Of a stretch of DNA of 64,000 nucleotides, positions 40,936 to 50,247 are shown one piece after another; positions within the stretch are counted from its first letter, which is position 1, and each line of letters begins with the position of its first letter. The notes beneath the pieces were generated by a model. That model was not told the origin of the DNA, ran no database searches, and saw only the letters and a list, made by a program, of their open reading frames with translations. The position numbers and the translations under genes are program-made. This DNA comes from Pantoea sp. AS-PWVM4 (GTDB lineage: Bacteria > Pseudomonadota > Gammaproteobacteria > Enterobacterales > Enterobacteriaceae), in the NCBI RefSeq assembly GCF_000468095.1, contig NZ_ASZC01000007.1:1-64000 (forward strand), read 5' to 3'.

Positions 40936-42567
40936 ATGTCACGTAAGATTACTGCCCAGCGGGGTAGCGAACTCCGGTGTAAAGGATGGCGCCAGGAAGC
41001 CATTCTCAGAATGCTGGAAAATAATCTTGAGAATGCTGAGAACCCCGATCAACTGGTGATCTACATGGCCTGGGCGAAAGCGGCACGAGACTGGGTGAGT
41101 TTTGACCAGACGGTCGATGCGCTTAAGCGTCTCGAAAGCAACCAGACTCTGGTGATGCAATCGGGTAAACCTGTGGGGATTTTTCCATCACAAAACACCA
41201 CGCCTGTCGTGTTAATGGCTAACGGCAATGTGGTTGGCGGATGGGCGGGTGACGATGATTATCGCAAGCTTGAGCGGGCGGGACTCACCGTTATGCCGGG
41301 GATGACGGCTGCCGCCTGGCAATATATTGGTAGCCAGGGCATTTTGCAGGGCACCTATGAGACATTCATGTCTGCGGCGCGTGAACATTTCTCGGGCAGT
41401 CTGGCGGGGCGGCTGATTGTTACAGGAGGATGTGGCGGCATGAGTGGTGCGCAACCCCTTGCCGGACAGCTCGCCGGTGCGGCCACCCTGGTGGTTGAGG
41501 TTGACGAAAACAAAATCCAGCGTCGGCTGGACAGCGGTTATTGCCAGGTCCTGACATATGAGCTGGATGAAGCGCTTGCTCTGTGCGCCAATGCTCAACG
41601 TGCGGGTAAAGGCATCTCTGTTGGGCTGGTTGGAAATATTGCTGAAGTTTTAACGGTGCTGGTTGAACGCGGTCTGACACCGGATATCGTCACCGATCAG
41701 ACGATTGCTGAACCGGTAAACGGCTATTTCCCGCTTGGCGTGACAAAAGAAGACGTCGTGAGCTTACGCCAATCGGATCCTGAAAAACTGAAGGCTTTGT
41801 CCTACGCAACCATCAGGCAGCATGTTTCAGCGATGCTGACGTTGCAGGAACGTGGAGCCATCGTTTTTGAGTACGGGAATAATCTCCGAAAATATGCGAG
41901 TGAAGCCGGGGTCAGTGCGGCCTTTGAAATTCGTTCGTTTATTGAAATGTTTATCCGTCCACTTTTCTGTCAGGGGATTGGCCCCTTCCGTTGGATTGCA
42001 GTAAGTGGCGATCCTCAGGACATTTATAAAATTGATGATCTGGTGCTGGAATTGTTTCCGGGCAATCAGCGGATTGTCGACTGGATAAAAACCGCCAGAG
42101 ATAACGTTCAGTTCACCGGCCTGCCAGCGCGTATCGGCTGGATGGGATATGGCGAACGCAAGAAACTGGCGCTGGCCGTCAATCAACTGGTGGCGGAGGG
42201 TAAGATTGGACCGATTGCCTTCACGCGTGATCATCTTGATTCTGGATCTGCCACCTTGCCGCACCGTGAAACTGAAAATATGTCTGACGGTTCGGATGCG
42301 ATTGCCGACTGGCCAATCCTGAATGCCTTACTGAACTGCGGGTCAGGTGCCGATCTGGTGGCCGTTCACTCTTTAGGTAACTGGGGGGTCTCGGCAGGAG
42401 TGACCACGGTAGCAACCGGGGATCAGGATGCGGCGGAGCGGTTATCGCGGGTGATGGATAATGATACCGGCATCGGTATTCTGCGTCACGCCAGTGCCGG
42501 GTATGAAACTGCGGTAGACCTTGCCCGCGAGTCGGGGCTGGGTATCTCTGCGCAGTTTAAGGATTAA
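40936..42567 (+). CDS. Urocanase-family hydratase, probable thiourocanate hydratase
   Basis: A 543-residue HutU homologue. Conserved family blocks: RGSELRCKGWRQEA, YIGSQGILQGTYETF, GGCGGMSGAQPLA (NAD-binding), VTDQT, EYGNNLRKYA, RPLFCQGIGPFRW, RDHLDSGSA and DGSDAIADWPILNALLN. Two active-site motifs differ from true urocanases: LPARICW is LPARIGW (Gly401 in place of the reactive cysteine, Cys410 in P. putida numbering as I recall it), and the HHGGGVGMGFS loop is HSLGNWGVS (about residue 477). This suggests a different substrate, most likely thiourocanate or its S-methyl form. Start ATG 40936; five bases before the next gene. Confidence 0.75.
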   Translation: MSRKITAQRGSELRCKGWRQEAILRMLENNLENAENPDQLVIYMAWAKAARDWVSFDQTVDALKRLESNQTLVMQSGKPVGIFPSQNTTPVVLMANGNVVGGWAGDDDYRKLERAGLTVMPGMTAAAWQYIGSQGILQGTYETFMSAAREHFSGSLAGRLIVTGGCGGMSGAQPLAGQLAGAATLVVEVDENKIQRRLDSGYCQVLTYELDEALALCANAQRAGKGISVGLVGNIAEVLTVLVERGLTPDIVTDQTIAEPVNGYFPLGVTKEDVVSLRQSDPEKLKALSYATIRQHVSAMLTLQERGAIVFEYGNNLRKYASEAGVSAAFEIRSFIEMFIRPLFCQGIGPFRWIAVSGDPQDIYKIDDLVLELFPGNQRIVDWIKTARDNVQFTGLPARIGWMGYGERKKLALAVNQLVAEGKIGPIAFTRDHLDSGSATLPHRETENMSDGSDAIADWPILNALLNCGSGADLVAVHSLGNWGVSAGVTTVATGDQDAAERLSRVMDNDTGIGILRHASAGYETAVDLARESGLGISAQFKD

Positions 42568-42572
42568 CGGTC

Positions 42573-44894
42573 ATGTCACTCTCGCCAGAACGTAAAATCC
42601 TGACTTCAACCCACTGGGGTATTTACGAGCTTCATATTGAGAATTCGGCCCTCGTTGCGGTTAAACCGTGGGCGGAAGACCCGGAACCTTCACCAATTGG
42701 TCAATCACTGCCAGGGGCGATCGACGGGCCGGTGCGTATCGCCCGTCCTTTGATTCGTAAAGGGTGGCTGGATAAGACATCCAGAGAAGCTACCCCGCGC
42801 GGCAGAGATGCGTTTATTGAGGTTTCCTGGGATGAGGCGCTGGGGATTGTGGCAGCCGAACTGGATCGGGTACGGCAACAATATGGGAATCAGGCTATTT
42901 ATGCGGGTTCCTATGGCTGGGCAAGCGCAGGGCGTTTTCACCATGCGCAAAGCCAGATTCATCGCTTTCTGAATCTGATCGGCGGGTACACGAGTTCTGA
43001 GAACACCTATTCGTCAGCGGCGGGTGAAGTGGTGCTGCCGTATATCATTGGCAACCAATATGGTCTGGTCAGCCACTACACCACCTGGGAACAGATCGCC
43101 AGTCACGGTGAGCTGGTGCTGGCGTTTGGCGGTCTACCAGGGCGTAACAGTCAGATTCAGGGGGGTGGCGTTGGCAGACATCTGCACAATGCATCCCTGC
43201 AACGTGCTGTGGAGCAGGGCGTGCGTTTTATTAATCTCTCCCCCTGTCGCGATGATATGCCTGAGAACATCCCTTCTGAGTGGTTACCGCTGCGACCCAC
43301 CACGGATAGCGCATTACTCCTGGCATTGTGCTTCGAGCTGATTCAGCAGCAACGTTACGATAAGGCGTTTATCGAGCGATGCACCGTCGGATTTGAGCAG
43401 ATTTCAGCTTATTTGCGGGGTGATAACGATGGCATTGTGAAAGACGCCGCATGGGCGGCGGCTATCTGCCAGATCCCGGAAGTAAAAATTAGAGAACTGG
43501 CCGATCTGATCGCCTCGCACCGTACGATGGTGATGGTTAATTGGGCGATTCAGCGAGCAGAGTTCGGCGAGCAACCTTACTGGGCGGCTGTCACCCTGGC
43601 AGCGCTATCCGGTGATATTGGGCTGCCAGGGGGGGGATTCGGCTTTGGTTATGCCTGTCTGAATGGCGTCGGACAGAATGAGCTGGGTTATCGTTGGCCC
43701 AGTCTGCCTCAGGGTAAAAATCCGGTTGCTGAAAGCATCCCGGTTGCGCGTCTGGCAGACATGCTTCTGGCTCCGGGTGATGAGTATGACTTCAACGGCA
43801 TGACCCGGCGTTATCCGGACATCCGACTGGTGTACTGGGCCGGTGGCAATCCTTTTCACCACCATCAGGATCTCAATCGGCTGGTTAAGGCGTGGCAACA
43901 GCCGGAAACCATCATTGTTCAGGAGCCGTTCTGGAACGCTACCGCGCGGCATGGCGATATTATCCTGCCCGTCACGACGTCATTTGAACGCAATGACATC
44001 GCGCTGGTAAATCGTGATAACACGATTGTTGCCATGAAAAAAGCGCTCCCTGCCTTCAGGGAAGCGCGTGATGATTATCATATTTTTCAATCTATTGCGC
44101 AGCAGCTCGGCATAGAAGAAAACTTTACCCTGGGCCGGACCGCTGAGGAGTGGGTGGAGGATTTGTATGAACAATCCCGTAAAAGGAATCCCCTTCTGCC
44201 GCCGTTTGACCAGTTCTGGCAGGAAGAGGTGGTGACCTTTGCCCAGCCTGCAAGCCATTACAATCTTCTGGAGGATTTCAGGGCAGATCCTGCGCGTTGC
44301 CCCCTGATGACAGCATCAGGACGTATTGAACTCTATTCACAATCGGTTGCCGATTATGGCTATACGGAGTGTCCTGGGCATGCGGTCTGGCGGGAACCCG
44401 AGGAGTGGTTGGGGTCGCCGCTGGCGCGCACCTATCCGATTCATCTGTTGTCGCCGCAGCCAGCGGATAAATTGCACAGTCAATATGACCACGGCAAGGT
44501 GAGCCAGTCAGCAAAAATCCACGGAAGAAACCGGCTGTTGATGCATCCGCTGGATGCGCAGCACAGAGGGATTGTTGCGGGTGATGTTGTGCGGATTTTT
44601 AACTCCCGTGGGCAGTGCCTGGCCGGTGTAAAACTCAGTGATGCCATGATGCCGGGGGTGGCGCAACTCCCGACAGGTGCCTGGTTTGATCCTTCATATC
44701 AGGATGGGGAGTGTCTGGATAAACAGGGTAATCCCAATGTACTGACACAGGACAAGGGAAGTTCCCGACTTTCTCAGGGGCCGAGTTGTAATTCTTTGTT
44801 GGTTGAGATTGAGCGTTATATTTCGCGATTGCCAGAAATCACCGCGTTCACGCCACCACAGATATTAAGGCGATGTCAGAATGTTAAAGAATAA
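42573..44894 (+). CDS. Molybdopterin oxidoreductase, BisC/TorA-like
   Basis: A 773-residue DMSO-reductase-family enzyme. It has no Tat or Sec signal and no N-terminal iron-sulfur cysteines, like the cytoplasmic biotin-sulfoxide reductase BisC. Family blocks: RPLIRKGWL, FIEVSWDEALGIVA, GSYGWASAGRFHHAQSQIHR, ENTYSSAAGEVVLPYIIG with a serine in the molybdenum-ligand position, YWAGGNPFHHHQDLNRL, and LLSPQPADKLHSQYDHG. It reduces S- or N-oxides in the family. In this operon it could recycle an S-oxidised form of the substrate (for example a thiohistidine sulfoxide) or trimethylamine oxide; both are inference. Confidence 0.8.
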   Translation: MSLSPERKILTSTHWGIYELHIENSALVAVKPWAEDPEPSPIGQSLPGAIDGPVRIARPLIRKGWLDKTSREATPRGRDAFIEVSWDEALGIVAAELDRVRQQYGNQAIYAGSYGWASAGRFHHAQSQIHRFLNLIGGYTSSENTYSSAAGEVVLPYIIGNQYGLVSHYTTWEQIASHGELVLAFGGLPGRNSQIQGGGVGRHLHNASLQRAVEQGVRFINLSPCRDDMPENIPSEWLPLRPTTDSALLLALCFELIQQQRYDKAFIERCTVGFEQISAYLRGDNDGIVKDAAWAAAICQIPEVKIRELADLIASHRTMVMVNWAIQRAEFGEQPYWAAVTLAALSGDIGLPGGGFGFGYACLNGVGQNELGYRWPSLPQGKNPVAESIPVARLADMLLAPGDEYDFNGMTRRYPDIRLVYWAGGNPFHHHQDLNRLVKAWQQPETIIVQEPFWNATARHGDIILPVTTSFERNDIALVNRDNTIVAMKKALPAFREARDDYHIFQSIAQQLGIEENFTLGRTAEEWVEDLYEQSRKRNPLLPPFDQFWQEEVVTFAQPASHYNLLEDFRADPARCPLMTASGRIELYSQSVADYGYTECPGHAVWREPEEWLGSPLARTYPIHLLSPQPADKLHSQYDHGKVSQSAKIHGRNRLLMHPLDAQHRGIVAGDVVRIFNSRGQCLAGVKLSDAMMPGVAQLPTGAWFDPSYQDGECLDKQGNPNVLTQDKGSSRLSQGPSCNSLLVEIERYISRLPEITAFTPPQILRRCQNVKE

Positions 44895-45044
44895 ATGTTC
44901 CTGCGAATTTCCATGATCTTTTTATGAGGAATTAGCCAGAGCGGGTTATTGAACCTTCAGGTTGCCCGATTACTTATAATCTTCCACTGCAATATCTTGT
45001 CCGAGGTGCAGGGAGTGATGTTTATTTAATTTACTACAGGTAAG

Positions 45045-46448
45045 ATGAATATGTCTTTGAATGACTTTGCATGTGAAAAAATCATTTTAGGTACTGTGGT
45101 TCTTTCCGATAAAATTATTGAAGATGGCTTTGTCGCGATCAGCAATGGCCTGGTGGTTGCGGTAGGTGAAAGGGGGCAATCATTGCCCCAAACCAATGAT
45201 CTCATCGACTACCGTGGCAGTTATATTTTTCCGGGTGCGATTGATGCTCAAGTTCATAGTCGTAGCCAGAAAGGCAATGAGGATTTTATCTGGTCAACCA
45301 AGGCGGCTGCCGCTGGTGGTGTGACCACGATTGTTGATATGCCTTATGATGCCGGGCGTCTCATTTGTAATGAAGCGTTGTTCAACCTCAAGAGAAAAGA
45401 GGCAGAAGAGCAGGTAAGAGTTGATTTTGCGTTGTATGGCACTGTTCATCCAGAAGAAGGGAGGCAGCACCTGGAAGCCATGGCCCAGGCTGGTGCGATA
45501 GGCTTCAAATTCTCAAGTTTTGGTACCGATGCCCAGCGTTTTCCACGTATTGCTCCGCATATGTTATATGAATGTTTTAGTGAAATATCTAAACTTGGCT
45601 TGATTGCTGGCGTGCATAATGAGAACGATGAATCCGTAAAATACCTTATTGAAAAATTAAAACAGGAAAATATCACCGATTACCGGGCGCATAATCTTTC
45701 ACGACCGCGTTACACTGAAAATATTGCCAGTGCGGAAGTGTATGAATTAGGCGCAGAAACGGGATGCCGTGCGCATATTGTCCATTGTTCTAATGGTCGT
45801 GGTATTGAATTATGCAAAAGCTACCGCGATCTGGGCTACGACGTGACGGTTGAAACCTGCCTGCATTATTTAACCTTGAGTGAAGAAGAGGATGTGGCCC
45901 GGCTGGTGGGGAAAGCAAAAATTAATCCCCCGGTGCGGCAAAGGGCAGAACGTGAAGCGCTGTGGCAGCACCTTGAAAAAGGGAATATTACGGTCCTTTC
46001 GACCGACCACGTAAGTTGGTCACTGGAGCGTAAAAACTCTGCGAATATGTTCGAAAATGCTTCCGGTGCGTCGGGTCTGGAATTACTGGTAACCCTGGCA
46101 CTGACCGGTGCTGAACAGCGCAATATCGCTTTTCATCATCTGGCCAAAGTCCTCAGCTACAACGCCGCCCGGCTGTTCCGGTTGGATAATTGTAAAGGTG
46201 CGCTGGAATCTGGCAAAGATGCCGATCTGATCATCATTAAACGCGATCCCTATATCTACTCAGCCGCTGAAAGTGGCAATAACTTCTCTCCGTGGTCACC
46301 CTATGACGGGCGCGAAATATATTATCGCGTTGAACGCACCATGCTGAGAGGTGAATGGATTTATGCCGACAACGTCGTGACGGCTGAGCCGGGGAATGGC
46401 CAGTTCGTTTCTCCACATTGTCGCCGTGAGGTGGCGGAAAAATGCTGA
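45045..46448 (+). CDS. Hydantoinase/allantoinase-like cyclic amidohydrolase
   Basis: A 467-residue amidohydrolase of the dihydropyrimidinase/allantoinase group. The metal site is visible: GAIDAQVHSR (residues 69-71 Q-V-H in place of the usual H-x-H), the carboxylated Lys in AIGFKFSS, His in GVHNEND, His in AHIVHCSNG, and Asp in STDHVSW. The glutamine at the first ligand position is unusual and may define a clade. In the proposed route it opens hydantoin-5-propionate to N-carbamoyl-glutamate. It overlaps the following carbamoylase gene by 7 bp, which supports sequential action. Confidence 0.8.
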   Translation: MNMSLNDFACEKIILGTVVLSDKIIEDGFVAISNGLVVAVGERGQSLPQTNDLIDYRGSYIFPGAIDAQVHSRSQKGNEDFIWSTKAAAAGGVTTIVDMPYDAGRLICNEALFNLKRKEAEEQVRVDFALYGTVHPEEGRQHLEAMAQAGAIGFKFSSFGTDAQRFPRIAPHMLYECFSEISKLGLIAGVHNENDESVKYLIEKLKQENITDYRAHNLSRPRYTENIASAEVYELGAETGCRAHIVHCSNGRGIELCKSYRDLGYDVTVETCLHYLTLSEEEDVARLVGKAKINPPVRQRAEREALWQHLEKGNITVLSTDHVSWSLERKNSANMFENASGASGLELLVTLALTGAEQRNIAFHHLAKVLSYNAARLFRLDNCKGALESGKDADLIIIKRDPYIYSAAESGNNFSPWSPYDGREIYYRVERTMLRGEWIYADNVVTAEPGNGQFVSPHCRREVAEKC

Positions 46449-47707
46449 TCAATGATTCTCGTATGTGGCAGTGGCTGCTGACGCTGAGCCAGTATACCGA
46501 TCCTGCACAACCCTACACCCGGCGCTCATTCAGCGAGCGCTTTCTGGCGGGCAGAAGTTGGTTAACGCAGCAAATGGAAATGTTGGGTCTGGATACACAC
46601 ATTGATAGCGCAGGTAATCTGATTGGCCGCATCAACGGCACGGATCCTGATGCCGGAACCCTGGTGATGGGTTCTCACAGCGATACGGTTCCGGGTGGCG
46701 GCCGATTTGATGGTATTGCTGGGGTCATTGCCGGTCTGGAATGCATTGCCGCGATGAATGACGCCAATTATCGTCCTCGCCATAGCATAGAGATCATTGA
46801 TTATCTGGCTGAAGAACCCAGTGAATGGGGCATTTCCTGCGTTGGTAGCCGAGGGATCAGTGGCTTTCTGCATGAGGCCCTGCTGGAAACGCCTCATCCT
46901 GAAACCGGTGAGTTGTTACGAGATGCAATTCGCAGAGTGGGCGGAAAACCTGACCAACTCAGCATCAGAAAGGACATCAAAGCCAGCTTCGAGTTGCATA
47001 TTGAGCAGGGACAGATCCTGGAACAACATCATGAAGATATTGGGATTGTCAGTGGCATTGTCGGGATTCTACGCCTGTCGCTAACGCTGGCGGGCCAGGC
47101 GGCACACGCAGGGACTACGCCAATGCATATGCGTCAGGACGCCCTGGTTGCCGCGGCCAATACGATTCAACGGGCAGATAACCTTGCCCGCGCGATTTCA
47201 GCCGCAGGCGAGCATCATCTCACCGTTACCTGCGGGCAAATATTCTCCTCTCCCAACGCCAGTAATGTCGTGCCCGGCGAAGTGCGGCTGGTGTTCGATA
47301 TTCGTTCTGACAGCCATCAGGTCATGGAAGATTTTGCCAATGCGCTCAGCAACATGGCCGGGCAGGTCACGCAGGAGTTCGGCGTTTCATTACAGGATTT
47401 CGTCATCCTTACGGATACACAACCCACCCTCTGTGACGCTCAGTTGATGTCGTTGATCCAGCAGTCATCTCAGCAACGGGGATGGTTGTCCCGCGTCATG
47501 CCCAGTGGTGCAGGGCATGACAGCGCCTTCCTGGCGACGCTCGCACCCGCAGCAATGCTTTTTGTCCCCAGTTTACTGGGGAAAAGCCACTGCCCGGAGG
47601 AATGGACGTCGCAGGAGCAACTGGCTCGTGGCATCAGTGTGCTGCTGGATTCTGCCATCGCATTTGACAGGCAGGGATTCGAGCCATCGGTACGCAACGT
47701 TTCCTGA
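46442..47707 (+). CDS. N-carbamoyl-L-amino-acid hydrolase / allantoate amidohydrolase family
   Basis: A 421-residue M20-type zinc amidohydrolase. Metal motifs: GSHSDTVPGGGRFDGIAGV (His/Asp), EEPSEWGISCVGSRGISG (Glu), and the C-terminal GAGHDSAF; the lid domain has ELHIEQG and GQAAHAGTTPMHMRQD. It hydrolyses N-carbamoyl amino acids or allantoate to the amino acid, CO2 and ammonia. Following a hydantoinase, N-carbamoyl-L-glutamate is the natural candidate, giving glutamate. Confidence 0.85.
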   Translation: MLINDSRMWQWLLTLSQYTDPAQPYTRRSFSERFLAGRSWLTQQMEMLGLDTHIDSAGNLIGRINGTDPDAGTLVMGSHSDTVPGGGRFDGIAGVIAGLECIAAMNDANYRPRHSIEIIDYLAEEPSEWGISCVGSRGISGFLHEALLETPHPETGELLRDAIRRVGGKPDQLSIRKDIKASFELHIEQGQILEQHHEDIGIVSGIVGILRLSLTLAGQAAHAGTTPMHMRQDALVAAANTIQRADNLARAISAAGEHHLTVTCGQIFSSPNASNVVPGEVRLVFDIRSDSHQVMEDFANALSNMAGQVTQEFGVSLQDFVILTDTQPTLCDAQLMSLIQQSSQQRGWLSRVMPSGAGHDSAFLATLAPAAMLFVPSLLGKSHCPEEWTSQEQLARGISVLLDSAIAFDRQGFEPSVRNVS

Positions 47708-47719
47708 ATATCAGACGGT

Positions 47720-47746
47720 GCCCCTCGTCAGCATGAGATGAGGGGC
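47720..47746 (+). other. Hairpin between carbamoylase and transporter genes
   Basis: GCCCCTC (47720-47726) pairs with GAGGGGC (47740-47746). It is followed by TGCTCAAAAAATAAG, not a T run, so it more likely stabilises or attenuates the message than ends it. Confidence 0.4.
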
Positions 47747-47775
47747 TGCTCAAAAAATAAGGCAGTGGGCTAATC

Positions 47776-48879
47776 ATGATTTCGTTCGAGAACGTCACAA
47801 AACATTATGAAGATGGAACCCTGGTTGTGGACCGGCTCTCTTTCACGGCACCAACGGGGAAGTTGACTATTCTTGTCGGTCCCTCGGGATGCGGAAAGAC
47901 GACAACATTGCGCATGATCAATCGTTTGATTGAGCATTCATCGGGGAAAATTTTACTTAATGATCAGTCGATTGACGAATTGGATGTCGTCAAATTAAGA
48001 AGAAAGATTGGTTACGTCATTCAAAATGCCGGACTTTTCCCGCATAAAAACATCGTTGATAACATTGCAGTGACCGCCATGCTTAATGGTGCAACGCGCC
48101 ACGCCGCGCGTAAAACGGCCATGGAATTGCTGGAACGTGTGGGCCTGTCTGCATCGCTGGCCAATCGCTATCCCTGGCAACTTTCCGGTGGGCAGCAACA
48201 GCGGGTCGGGGTTGCCCGCGCGCTGGCGTCCGATCCTGAGTTTATGCTGATGGATGAACCCTTTAGCGCGGTTGACCCCGTTGTGCGCGAGCAGCTCCAG
48301 GATGAGTTTTTGCGTCTGCAAAGGGAGATTGGCAAAACCATTATCATGGTCACGCATGATATTGATGAAGCGATGAAGTTGGGTGATCAGGTTGCCGTTC
48401 TCATGCCGGGAGGACGGCTGGCACAGGTTGCCTCACCGGCTGAACTCCTGACCTCACCGAAGAGTCCGTTTGTCGCCGATTTTATCGGCAGGGATCGCGG
48501 GTATCGTCGTTTAACCTTTAGCCCATTGCAGCCTCAATTACCCCTGCAAACCGAACCGACCGTTAATCTGGGTGAAAGCGTCACACGGGCCAGAGCGGTG
48601 GCTCAGGGACGCTGGGTACTGGTTACTGGGCAGAATAAACCACTGGGTTGGTTTGATCTGGAACTGGCCACTGAGCCAACGATTGAACTCAGTGACATCA
48701 ATCTGGGGAGCACTTTTTCGCCTCTTTCCGGCAACTTGCGTCAGCTGACAGATGCGGTACTCAGTTCACCCTGCCAGCGAGGTGTCATTGTTGATGACGA
48801 GCAGCAACTGCTGGGAACGCTGGGGTTTGATGATGTTCTGGACGTTCTGCGCGCCAGCAACAAGGCGGTGGGGCTATGA
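47776..48879 (+). CDS. ABC transporter ATP-binding subunit, osmoprotectant/betaine type
   Basis: A 367-residue ATPase of the OpuCA/ProV/YehX group. Walker A GPSGCGKTT (about residue 36), signature LSGGQQQR (about 137), Walker B FMLMDEPF, and a C-terminal extension of about 130 residues with a CBS-like part (GVIVDDEQQLLGTLGFDDVLDVL). It energises uptake through the two permeases that follow. Overlap with the next gene is 4 bp. Same family as the EgtU-type ergothioneine importers, which belong to the osmoprotectant ABC class. Confidence 0.85.
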   Translation: MISFENVTKHYEDGTLVVDRLSFTAPTGKLTILVGPSGCGKTTTLRMINRLIEHSSGKILLNDQSIDELDVVKLRRKIGYVIQNAGLFPHKNIVDNIAVTAMLNGATRHAARKTAMELLERVGLSASLANRYPWQLSGGQQQRVGVARALASDPEFMLMDEPFSAVDPVVREQLQDEFLRLQREIGKTIIMVTHDIDEAMKLGDQVAVLMPGGRLAQVASPAELLTSPKSPFVADFIGRDRGYRRLTFSPLQPQLPLQTEPTVNLGESVTRARAVAQGRWVLVTGQNKPLGWFDLELATEPTIELSDINLGSTFSPLSGNLRQLTDAVLSSPCQRGVIVDDEQQLLGTLGFDDVLDVLRASNKAVGL

Positions 48880-49526
48880 GATTTGACTGGCTTTTACGGC
48901 AAAGTGACCAGATAGCCCAGTTGTTTCTCTGGCATCTTTGGTTATCGGTGTTACCGGTGCTCATCGGCCTGGCACTGGCGCTCCCGGCTGGTGGACTGAT
49001 TCAGCGGCTACCCCGTCTGAAAGCGGTGCTGCTTAACCTGTTTGGGTTGTTATATACCATTCCTTCCCTCGCATTATTCATTTTACTCCCCGGTATTCTG
49101 GGCACGCGCATTCTGGATACGGTTAATGTGATGGTCGCTCTGGTTATTTATGCCTTTGCACTGCTGGTGCGCACGGTATGTGATGGGCTGGATTCCGTAT
49201 CACCAGACACCCGCCAGGCTGCCATCGCATTAGGATACAAGCCCTTCCACCAGTTTCTCACGATCGACCTGCCTGTTGCGATCCCCGTCATCGCCGCTGG
49301 ATTTCGGGTCGCGGTGGTCTCGAACGTGAGCATTGTATCGATTGCTGCCCTGGTGGGAACGCCGCAGCTTGGCAGCCTGTTTACACAAGGGTTTCAGCTA
49401 CAGTTCCTGACGCCGATCATCGCGGGTGTAGTTTTGTGTGTCCTGCTGGCGTTGTTGCTCGACAGCCTGGTGGTGTATGGCACGCACAAGCTGGTGGTAT
49501 GGCAACCGGCAAGGAGAAAATCATGA
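48876..49526 (+). CDS. ABC transporter permease 1, betaine type
   Basis: A 216-residue permease with about six transmembrane helices. The coupling (EAA-like) loop is in TRQAAIALGYKPFHQFLTIDLPVAIPVIAAG, typical of OpuCB/YehW proteins. Its last bases overlap the start of the second permease (ATGA), so the two form the heteromeric channel. Confidence 0.85.
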   Translation: MRFDWLLRQSDQIAQLFLWHLWLSVLPVLIGLALALPAGGLIQRLPRLKAVLLNLFGLLYTIPSLALFILLPGILGTRILDTVNVMVALVIYAFALLVRTVCDGLDSVSPDTRQAAIALGYKPFHQFLTIDLPVAIPVIAAGFRVAVVSNVSIVSIAALVGTPQLGSLFTQGFQLQFLTPIIAGVVLCVLLALLLDSLVVYGTHKLVVWQPARRKS

Positions 49527-50242
49527 TTGCATGGTTTGCGGACAGTTCACACTGGCTGGGAGATGACGGCTTGCTGCTCCTGATTTGGCAGCATCTGCTT
49601 TACAGTGCGGTTGCTCTGGTGTGCACATTGCTGGTGGCTTTTCCGATTGGTTGTTATTGCGGGCACACCGGGAAAGGTGAACGCGTGTTGATAGGGTGCG
49701 CGAACGCGCTCAGGGCTTTACCGTCTTTTGGTCTGATCATTATTCTGGTGATTATCTTAGGCCCGGTTTTCACCTCGGATTTGGCTTTCATTATACCCAG
49801 CCTGATTGTCTTAATCGTACTGGCGTTACCATCAATTATGCTCGGAGTATGGTCTGGTATCACCAGCATCGACCGTACCGTTATTGATGCGGCCAGAGGA
49901 ATGGGCTATTCCCCGTGGCGTTTACTGTTAACGGTGGAATTACCTTGTGCGTTACCTTTAATTATCTCCGGTATTCGAAGTGCGACGCTACAGATCATCT
50001 CTACGGCGACCATTGCTGCTTATGTTTCTTTAGGTGGCTTAGGACGATTGATTATTGATGGGCGTGCGCAGAGTGATTACCAGCAAATGATCGCAGGTGC
50101 ATTGTTAGTGGCTGTTTTAGCGTTATTAGTTGACTTTATATTTTCATTATTAATCAGGGTAGTGGTTTCGCCCGGTATTTTACGGCGTGAAACATCACAA
50201 AAATCTTCCGTTCCATCTATTCTTACACGCAACCGGAGTTAA
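49523..50242 (+). CDS. ABC transporter permease 2, betaine type
   Basis: A 239-residue permease with five to six helices; the coupling loop is in DRTVIDAARGMGYSPWRLLLTVELP, followed by IISGIRSATLQIISTATIAAYV. ATG 49523 has AAGGAG seven bases upstream; a longer reading from 49436 would overlap permease 1 and is rejected. It pairs with the 48876 product. Confidence 0.85.
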   Translation: MIAWFADSSHWLGDDGLLLLIWQHLLYSAVALVCTLLVAFPIGCYCGHTGKGERVLIGCANALRALPSFGLIIILVIILGPVFTSDLAFIIPSLIVLIVLALPSIMLGVWSGITSIDRTVIDAARGMGYSPWRLLLTVELPCALPLIISGIRSATLQIISTATIAAYVSLGGLGRLIIDGRAQSDYQQMIAGALLVAVLALLVDFIFSLLIRVVVSPGILRRETSQKSSVPSILTRNRS

Positions 50243-50247
50243 CTTAA

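Noticed and set aside
40936..42567. Annotation as urocanate hydratase of a normal hut operon
   Set aside because: No hutI or hutG is present, the active-site motifs differ, and hydantoinase/carbamoylase genes replace the usual downstream steps.
45045..47707. Allantoin degradation (allantoinase plus allantoate amidohydrolase)
   Set aside because: Each enzyme alone would fit, but there is no ureidoglycolate or glyoxylate gene, and the neighbours point to an imidazole-derived hydantoin.
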